DNA of 9,425 nt from Treponema sp. UBA1233 (lineage in GTDB: Bacteria > Spirochaetota > Spirochaetia > Treponematales > Treponemataceae). The notes below the pieces were generated by a model. That model searched no databases. It saw nothing but the letters and a program-made list of their open reading frames with translations, and had not been told where the DNA came from. The stretch covers positions 1 to 9,425 of the forward strand of contig DBWR01000068.1 in NCBI GenBank assembly GCA_002309305.1, written 5' to 3'. Shown here piece by piece: positions 5,421 to 9,425 of this stretch (its first letter is position 1; each line of letters opens with the position of its first letter). A program made the translations under genes and the position numbers.

Positions 5421-6366
5421 TATATTTCTGTTGAATGGCCAAAGTGTTGCGCTCCCAGAAGACTCCACCCGAGTACCCCTGAATCGTTTTGTCTTCCTCT
5501 GCCATCTGAAGGCGCTTTTCGGCCCATAAGCAGTACTCTTCGTTCAATTCAATTCCACAGTATTTCCTGTTTAATTTTTTTGCAACCACGCTTGTCGTTC
5601 CGCTTCCCAAAAACGGATCAAAAACGATGTCGCCTTCCCTTGATGAAGCCAGGATCAATTTGGCATACAGTTTTTCGCTCTTCTGTGTGGGATGGTCTGT
5701 GTTTTCCGGCATTGACCAGAATGGAATGGAAATGTCGTCCCAAAAATTTGACGGGTATGTCAGCCTGAAATTTCCATCATCACTTTCGTCCCAATCTTTG
5801 GGCTTGCCATTCACTTTGTATGGAGCAATAACTTTCCTTTTCATCATTACCGCTTCGACGTTAAAATAATAGTCGTCCGGATTTTTAACGGCAAACCAAA
5901 TGTCTTCCATTCCGTTCTTCCAGTTTGATTTTGCACCACGCCCCTTTTCCCTCTGCCATGTAATACGGTTCATGATGGCGAGTTCCTTTTCTATCGCACG
6001 CTGCAGTGAAGACGTACACTTCCAGTCACCGCACATATAGAGTGATCCGTTTGGCTTTAGCTTTCTGCACACCTCAGGAAACCAGCTTGAAAGATATTCG
6101 TCGTAGCTGTCATCTGAACGCGAATTGAATTTCATTCCGTTGAAGTTTTTTGAAAGGTTATATGGAGGATCTATGATTATCAGATCTGCAAATTCATCTG
6201 GAACATATTTAAGCATTGCAAGGACATCTCCGTTCAAGGTCTTGTTGATGATGTCCTCATTCCGGCTGATGTTATTTTCGGTAACAAGCCTTTTCCTGTA
6301 CAATTCCTTTTCTTCTTCTGAAAGAGTCAATGTCCTGTTATTTGCGGCCCGTTCCTTCATTTGCAT
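5416..6366 (-). CDS. Beta-class DNA N6-adenine methyltransferase, apparently solitary
   Basis: Transfers a methyl group from SAM to adenine N6 in a specific DNA site. With numbering from the upstream GTG at 6375 (319 aa), the catalytic motif IV DPPY (69-72) comes before the SAM-binding motif I DPFLGSGTT (253-261). This gives the IV-TRD-I order of beta-class enzymes. HPTQK (228-232) precedes motif I, as usual in this class. The region between, about 140-220, including RGAKSNWKNGMEDIW, should hold target recognition. Target sequence cannot be told. Three nested starts exist: GTG 6375, ATG 6366 and ATG 6360. I prefer 6366 because AGGTG (6373-6377) is six bases upstream; 6360 would give an ATGA overlap with the preceding gene. 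No restriction endonuclease lies nearby, so regulatory methylation or a remnant system is likely. Confidence 0.92.
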   Translation of the reverse strand: MQMKERAANNRTLTLSEEEKELYRKRLVTENNISRNEDIINKTLNGDVLAMLKYVPDEFADLIIIDPPYNLSKNFNGMKFNSRSDDSYDEYLSSWFPEVCRKLKPNGSLYMCGDWKCTSSLQRAIEKELAIMNRITWQREKGRGAKSNWKNGMEDIWFAVKNPDDYYFNVEAVMMKRKVIAPYKVNGKPKDWDESDDGNFRLTYPSNFWDDISIPFWSMPENTDHPTQKSEKLYAKLILASSREGDIVFDPFLGSGTTSVVAKKLNRKYCGIELNEEYCLWAEKRLQMAEEDKTIQGYSGGVFWERNTLAIQQKYT

Positions 6367-7106
6367 TTTGAACACCTAAAGAAAATAAAGTCTGGCTGAT
6401 GTATTACTCCACCAAAAAGATCAAGATGTGCAAGCCTTATTTCTTCCGGAAGTTTTGATTCCTGACATTCCTGAATGACAAATCCTGCCGCCGCAATGTC
6501 ATTTATCAGTGTTGAAACTTTTCTGTGATAGACTTCATAATCATCCACAACCCAGCGGATATGCCTTAGTCCTTCGATTCCGTAATTGTGAAGATTGGCA
6601 TAGAGACGCTCGCCTTTTTCCGTGCGCGTATACCTGTCATAAACTCCGTCGTATGCCGTGGCAATTGGATGTGACATGGAAAAAACACATACACCGTTTT
6701 CATTAAGCATGGCATATATTCTTTTCATCAGCTTTCCAAAATCTTCAACATAATCAAATGCCAGAGAACTTGTAATCACATCAAACTTTTGCTCCAGCTC
6801 ATCCAAATCTTCAAAGGCCATCCTGCGGTATTCAATATTTGCCGCTGAATTGTTTTCCTTTGCATAGGCGAGCATTTTTTCTGAGATATCGATTCCCAGC
6901 ACAGACTTTGCGTCACTTTTTGAATATTGCAGTGCATGCTGTCCCATTCCACAACCGATGTCCAATACAGTCTTACCGTTCAAATCCGGAAGCATGGACG
7001 TGATAATCGGCGTTTCTATTACATCGTTAAAATTGAGCTCCTTTCCCCTGGAGTCCTTGAAGTTTTCATAAAACTTGTCGTTGTCATAAATGTTTTGCTT
7101 TGACAT
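6357..7106 (-). CDS. Class I SAM-dependent methyltransferase
   Basis: Cytosolic small-molecule or macromolecule methyltransferase of 249 residues; the substrate is unknown. The Rossmann-fold SAM site is clear: motif I VLDIGCGMGQH (47-57), acidic ribose-binding D73 in LGIDISEKML, the motif around 107-117 (KFDVITSSLAF), and the post-motif turn LNENGVCVFSMSHP (134-147). The SMSHP segment and C-terminal half are typical of UbiE/Methyltransf_11-like proteins of Firmicutes and spirochaetes. The ATG at 7106 has GGAG seven bases before it. The C-terminal CSKCK is encoded by DNA that also carries the ribosome binding site and nested starts of the DNA methyltransferase, so the pair is translationally coupled. 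Whether the two enzymes are functionally linked is unproven. Confidence 0.88.
   Translation of the reverse strand: MSKQNIYDNDKFYENFKDSRGKELNFNDVIETPIITSMLPDLNGKTVLDIGCGMGQHALQYSKSDAKSVLGIDISEKMLAYAKENNSAANIEYRRMAFEDLDELEQKFDVITSSLAFDYVEDFGKLMKRIYAMLNENGVCVFSMSHPIATAYDGVYDRYTRTEKGERLYANLHNYGIEGLRHIRWVVDDYEVYHRKVSTLINDIAAAGFVIQECQESKLPEEIRLAHLDLFGGVIHQPDFIFFRCSKCK
6373..6377 (-). promoter_or_regulatory. Ribosome binding site inside the SAM methyltransferase 3' end
   Basis: AGGTG on the minus strand, six bases before the ATG at 6366, lies within the last codons of the upstream gene. It favours 6366 over the GTG at 6375 and the ATG at 6360. Confidence 0.55.
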
Positions 7107-7133
7107 GATTATTCTCCGTCTTGATTCTTTTGT

Positions 7134-7409
7134 CTATTCCAACCATTCGTTTACAAACTGTTTTGTAATCATCATTTTACCATATTCAGTTGTCAGTGGA
7201 TAGGCATCTCCAAAGTCTACGGTTTTTCCATTGATATTGAATACTTTCCTGCCCTTTACAATAAGCTTTATTATTCTGATGTTCTCACCTTCATTTACTT
7301 CCATAATCAAAAGTTTGTTTTCATCAGAAGCATCAAGTCCTTTGGTTTTAAGGCGAACCTTCATTCCGTTTTTTATTTCTATCCAAACATTCAACAAGAT
7401 ATTGTCCAC
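7134..7409 (-). CDS. Small hypothetical protein, 91 aa (GTG start)
   Basis: I do not recognise this family. The product has no signal peptide or membrane segment and mixes charged residues with short beta-like stretches: KLLIMEVNE (32-40), RIIKLIVKGRKVFNI (45-59), KTVDFGDAYPLTT (62-74). It ends in a likely helix, MITKQFVNEWLE. This suggests a small, mostly beta soluble protein. In-frame stops lie just upstream (TGA TGA before codon -4), so GTG at 7409 is the first usable start. GGAG (7415-7418) is five bases before it, and no in-frame ATG occurs until residue 16. It begins 18 bp after the nucleotidyltransferase-like gene and ends 27 bp before the SAM methyltransferase, so it is probably co-transcribed with both. 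Coding is supported by context and ribosome binding site. Confidence 0.7.
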   Translation of the reverse strand: MDNILLNVWIEIKNGMKVRLKTKGLDASDENKLLIMEVNEGENIRIIKLIVKGRKVFNINGKTVDFGDAYPLTTEYGKMMITKQFVNEWLE

Positions 7410-7414
7410 ATCAT

Positions 7415-7418
7415 CTCC
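7415..7418 (-). promoter_or_regulatory. Ribosome binding site for the GTG-start hypothetical gene
   Basis: GGAG on the minus strand, five bases before GTG at 7409, supporting this non-ATG start. Confidence 0.6.
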
Positions 7419-7427
7419 ATGGCATCA

Positions 7428-8237
7428 TCAGCCTTTATTGTTTTCGATAAAGCCGACTATTTCATTCATGAAGAGTTTTTCGCGCCTAAAATAATCCTCT
7501 TCTGATTCTGTATCCTGACTGCATATTTGTGGAATCAATTCCGCATAGTCTTGAGGAAGTTTTGGCAGGCTGTGAGAATAATAAATCGCTCGGTCCTCTG
7601 CCGGTGAATAAAATCCATTCATGTAGAACAAGGAACGAATTCCTGCACGTATTGCGGTATTCAGGTTTTCATGCAGTTGAATGAATGCTTCACGGCGGTA
7701 CCAGCGGTCTTTTTTATAATCGGATATGAGATAATGAATGTAACCGAGAGAATTGTCCAATTGAATCTTTAAATCTTCCATTACATGCTGATTGATTTTT
7801 GCAAGCTCATTTTTATATGCATCATTCGGATCATACAGAATCTGGGATTCCAATACGGAAAATTTTCTTGGTTCTTCAAATTTGGAAAACATTCCTACAT
7901 CAATAAAATCTGTGAACAGGATTGCAAACCACAGGCCGTCAACTTTTACGCAATGATATGGAATCGGAGGATCCTGGTCCGGCCCGAATATGTCATCTGC
8001 ATTTATCTTGCTTTCACTTTTTCGCATGACGATTAAGTCGACCATTCCGTCATATTCACCCTTTTCTTTTATGCGTGGAAAAAAATCAGCACGGGATACG
8101 CTTCCAGACAGCAGGATTGTTTCAATTTCTGTTTTGTCAATTGAATTAATGAAATCAACTGTCCTTTTTCTTAGGTTTTGAATAAAATCTTTTTGCTGTT
8201 CGATTATCGCTTCTTTATTTTTCATTTCATTTCTCAT
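7428..8237 (-). CDS. Nucleotidyltransferase-like protein with helical C-terminal half
   Basis: The N-terminal half resembles the Pol-beta nucleotidyltransferase fold: helix, then LLSGSVSRADFF (42-53) with the G45-S46 signature, then acidic residues in YDGMVDLIVM (D63, D67). The classic spacing is a DxD pair; here the acids are four apart, as in proteins I recall with GGMIDL at this place, so catalysis is uncertain. Residues 155-228 are strongly helical with RWYRREAFIQLHENL and AEDRAIYYSHSLPKLP, suggesting a fused HEPN-like or KNTase-C-like helical domain. Possible roles are small-molecule (antibiotic-like) nucleotidylation or RNA/protein modification. ATG at 8237 has little Shine-Dalgarno; ATG at 8225 has only GAG. 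Placed 27 bp after the RDD gene and 18 bp before a small unknown gene. Confidence 0.8.
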   Translation of the reverse strand: MRNEMKNKEAIIEQQKDFIQNLRKRTVDFINSIDKTEIETILLSGSVSRADFFPRIKEKGEYDGMVDLIVMRKSESKINADDIFGPDQDPPIPYHCVKVDGLWFAILFTDFIDVGMFSKFEEPRKFSVLESQILYDPNDAYKNELAKINQHVMEDLKIQLDNSLGYIHYLISDYKKDRWYRREAFIQLHENLNTAIRAGIRSLFYMNGFYSPAEDRAIYYSHSLPKLPQDYAELIPQICSQDTESEEDYFRREKLFMNEIVGFIENNKG

Positions 8238-8264
8238 TTTTATCAGTGTGGGTAAGGATAAATT

Positions 8265-8651
8265 TTATTTTTCCACCACATCGGTTTTGGCAAGCATGTC
8301 TCCGATTCGCTTTTTTGCCGCAATGTAAACTATTATTTCTATCCAGCTCAAGAGCCAGGTTACGTTTCGCAAGATTCTTTTTCCTATGGACGCGGGTTCT
8401 TTTGTCTTGGCATCTACAACCTTTAATTTCATTACCATTTTTCCTACGCTGCCATTTTTCGGTAAGTCACGCAAGAGGAGATAGAGGAAAGCTATAAGCG
8501 TGGAAAGCATTGCACGAAGAATTATGCTTGAGCTAGGAAGACGGTGGCCCCTAAGCAAGGGAATCATAATCAAGATCCAAAAGGGTATGTTGTTTATGAT
8601 TGCAGTTATAACAAAATCGATGATAAAAGCCAAAAACCTTTTTACATTCAT
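8265..8651 (-). CDS. RDD-family integral membrane protein
   Basis: Small inner-membrane protein of 128 residues. RDD markers are seen: N-terminal R5 with D12 in RFLAFIIDF, then R61-D62 in LLRDLPKNGSVGKMVMKLKVVD, the PAS...RILRN stretch (86-96), and the closing KRIGDMLAKT (114-123). Hydrophobic segments lie at about 6-31, 44-60 and 97-112. Family function is poorly defined; some members are linked to ion or solute transport and others to protein complexes. The start is strong: GGAGG (8658-8662) six bases before ATG at 8651. It follows the lipoprotein gene by 42 bp with no convincing promoter between, so co-transcription is likely. Confidence 0.92.
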   Translation of the reverse strand: MNVKRFLAFIIDFVITAIINNIPFWILIMIPLLRGHRLPSSSIILRAMLSTLIAFLYLLLRDLPKNGSVGKMVMKLKVVDAKTKEPASIGKRILRNVTWLLSWIEIIVYIAAKKRIGDMLAKTDVVEK

Positions 8652-8693
8652 TTGCTTCCTCCAAAATTATGTTTTTAATTTGTTTCTAAAACT

Positions 8694-9137
8694 TTAGTCT
8701 TCTATTTTTTTTATGAAGTCTGAATACTCTTGTTTCAACATGTCCTTATATTGAGTATCCCTGCACAAACTGATGGCTTTTAAATAATATTTCCTGGCAG
8801 ATTTCATATTGCTTATGCTTCTTTCGGCAACTGCAAAACTCCAATAGACTTCCCATCGTGATTGGTCTATAAGCCACGCCTGATTGAATCTCATCACAGC
8901 TGTACTTGCATCACCCTGCTTAAGAAACCACCAGCCTTCATCTATTAGTGCAATGTACGCTTTATCTTCACGACCTTTGACACTGTTTAAAAATTCTTCA
9001 TCAGCCTGAAGCTGATAGTCAGTCTTATTTTGATGACCATATTCTGGAATGGCATTAATTGGCCGCTGATCATTCTGAGAGAAGCAACATGCAAGAACTG
9101 CTATTTCTAACAAGAAAATAATTGCAAGTCTTTTCAT
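8694..9137 (-). CDS. Small TPR-repeat lipoprotein or secreted protein
   Basis: Exported protein of 147 residues. The N-terminus MKR plus hydrophobic core leads to VLAC (14-17), a plausible lipobox with C17 as the lipidated residue; C18 follows at once. A Glu (E11) inside the hydrophobic core is unusual and lowers certainty of lipidation. The mature part holds two tetratricopeptide-like units, about 60-93 (ALIDEGWWFLKQGDASTAVM) and 94-127 (VYWSFAVAERSISN then ARKYYLKAISL). This suggests a periplasmic or surface-anchored protein-interaction module. No specific partner is known. The ATG at 9137 has no Shine-Dalgarno, and the promoter places transcription about three bases upstream, implying near-leaderless translation. 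It is the first gene after the 5S rRNA region. Confidence 0.85.
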   Translation of the reverse strand: MKRLAIIFLLEIAVLACCFSQNDQRPINAIPEYGHQNKTDYQLQADEEFLNSVKGREDKAYIALIDEGWWFLKQGDASTAVMRFNQAWLIDQSRWEVYWSFAVAERSISNMKSARKYYLKAISLCRDTQYKDMLKQEYSDFIKKIED

Positions 9138-9139
9138 AA

Positions 9140-9175
9140 TGAAAATATTCTAACATGGGATATTTATTTTTTCAA
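9140..9175 (-). promoter_or_regulatory. Promoter of the TPR lipoprotein gene
   Basis: TTGAAA -35 (9170-9175, minus strand), exactly 17-bp spacer, TAGAAT -10 (9147-9152), with TG one base before the -10 as an extended element. Predicted start is the A at 9140, three bases before the ATG at 9137. Confidence 0.7.
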
Positions 9176-9188
9176 GGAAGGAAGCTGT

Positions 9189-9237
9189 AATTCATAATTC
9201 ATAATTCATAATTCATAATTCTTAATTCTTAATTCTT
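9189..9237. repeat. Heptamer tandem array, four AATTCAT plus three AATTCTT
   Basis: Seven exact 7-bp units lie between the 5S-derived region and the lipoprotein promoter, followed by AATT and an A8 tract. They have the same unit order as 5365-5399, but two more copies. Confidence 0.85.
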
Positions 9238-9241
9238 AATT

Positions 9242-9290
9242 AAAAAAAATAGCCGGCAGCTTCCGCCTTCGCGGCTCAGCCGCTCGGAGA
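9242..9290 (-). terminator. Possible terminator after the partial 5S copy
   Basis: On the minus strand a GC-rich segment with small stems (GCGGCT / AGCCGC around one base, then CCGC / GCGG around GAAG) leads into the 5S tail CTGCCGGCT, then A and a run of eight T (9242-9249). GC stem plus T8 suits intrinsic termination of rRNA transcription. Confidence 0.5.
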
Positions 9291-9377
9291 CTCGCTAGAA
9301 ACAGTCCACCGGACTGTTTCTGCCCTTCAGGCCGCTCCCTACCTACTTTCCCGGAACGGATCCAGCATCATCGGCAC
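9251..9377 (-). pseudogene. Partial 5S rRNA 3' half interrupted by a palindromic insert
   Basis: Minus-strand 9377-9339 reads as the last part of a 5S rRNA: GCCGATGATGCTGG (loop E region) through GGGAAAGTAGGTAG. The normal ending CTGCCGGCT then occurs at 9259-9251, but only after an extra ~79 bp. Compared with the intact end at 9402-9425, the shared 15-base and 11-base pieces overlap by CT, as if inserted with a 2-bp duplication (9260-9261 and 9339-9340). The 5' half of 5S is missing, so it cannot be a functional 5S. Confidence 0.65.
9262..9338. repeat. GC-rich palindromic insert within the 5S fragment
   Basis: This 77-bp segment consists largely of inverted repeats. A perfect 11-bp-arm hairpin (arms AGAAACAGTCC at 9297-9307 and GGACTGTTTCT at 9311-9321, loop ACC) is flanked by GC-rich stems and by GAGCGGC occurring twice on the minus strand. 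It is far more GC-rich than its surroundings and carries no ORF, like a small non-autonomous REP/MITE-like element. Confidence 0.6.
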
Positions 9378-9401
9378 AATCTTTCAATTTAAAAATAAAA
9401 A

Positions 9402-9425
9402 AGCCGGCAGCTACCTACTTTCCCG
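9402..9425 (-). rRNA. rrf: 5S ribosomal RNA, 3' end only
   Basis: Minus strand reads CGGGAAAGTAGGTAG then CTGCCGGCT, matching the conserved helix IV/I 3' end of bacterial 5S rRNA (G-rich GAGAGTAGG-like stretch followed by CTGCC-GGC). It is followed at once by TTTTTTATTTTT (9391-9401), a termination-like tail. The rest lies beyond the right edge, where an rRNA operon transcribed in the same direction is expected. Confidence 0.72.

Noticed and set aside
5416..8237. Complete restriction-modification or other defence island
   Set aside because: Only a DNA methyltransferase is recognisable. No endonuclease, helicase, nuclease-fold gene or integrase is present; the neighbours are generic enzymes.
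9339..9425. Two functional tandem 5S genes
   Set aside because: The copy at 9339-9377 begins directly after a 24-bp gap from the other 5S end, so its 5' half is absent and its 3' end is interrupted.

Overview
All twelve protein genes and the 5S rRNA fragment lie on the minus strand, so transcription runs from high to low coordinates. The window looks like a chromosomal stretch from a host-associated spirochaete, most likely a Treponema. This rests on moderate GC, short AT-rich gaps full of heptamer repeats and small palindromes, the form of the 5S 3' end, and dense overlapping genes. It is an inference from style; no single gene proves the taxon.

Right edge (9138-9425): the 3' end of a 5S rRNA gene with a T-rich tail runs off the window. 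Just downstream of it is a second, partial 5S 3' half, interrupted nine bases from its end by a roughly 79-bp GC-rich palindromic insert. A tandem AATTCAT/AATTCTT heptamer array follows. A good promoter then drives a small TPR lipoprotein gene, apparently with almost no 5' leader.

Middle (5416-9137): a possible single transcription unit encodes the lipoprotein, an RDD membrane protein, a nucleotidyltransferase-like protein with a helical C-terminal half, a small unrecognised protein, a class I SAM methyltransferase, and a beta-class DNA N6-adenine methyltransferase with no restriction partner in view. A second heptamer array (5365-5399) separates this block from the next.

HAD block (3295-5333): three different HAD-superfamily phosphatase-like genes sit head to tail, 6 bp apart and then overlapping by 4 bp. 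The last starts with TTG, and its C-terminal tail is encoded by a palindrome.

Metal block (593-3171): a promoter with an AT-rich palindromic operator leads into an SmtB/CzrA-type ArsR repressor with an intact alpha-5 Zn site. This overlaps (ATGA) a Zn/Cd/Pb-type P1B ATPase with an extraordinary His/Asp/Glu/Cys N-terminal extension. Together they form a self-regulated zinc/cadmium efflux operon. Left edge (1-563): peptidyl-tRNA hydrolase follows 29 bp later and runs off the window.

Most of the content is ordinary metabolism and housekeeping. The items most worth a second look are the interrupted 5S duplicate, the repeat-built metal-binding tail of the ATPase, the paralogous HAD trio, the near-leaderless lipoprotein gene, and the unrecognised small gene beside the nucleotidyltransferase. 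I found no clearly new defence or mobile system.
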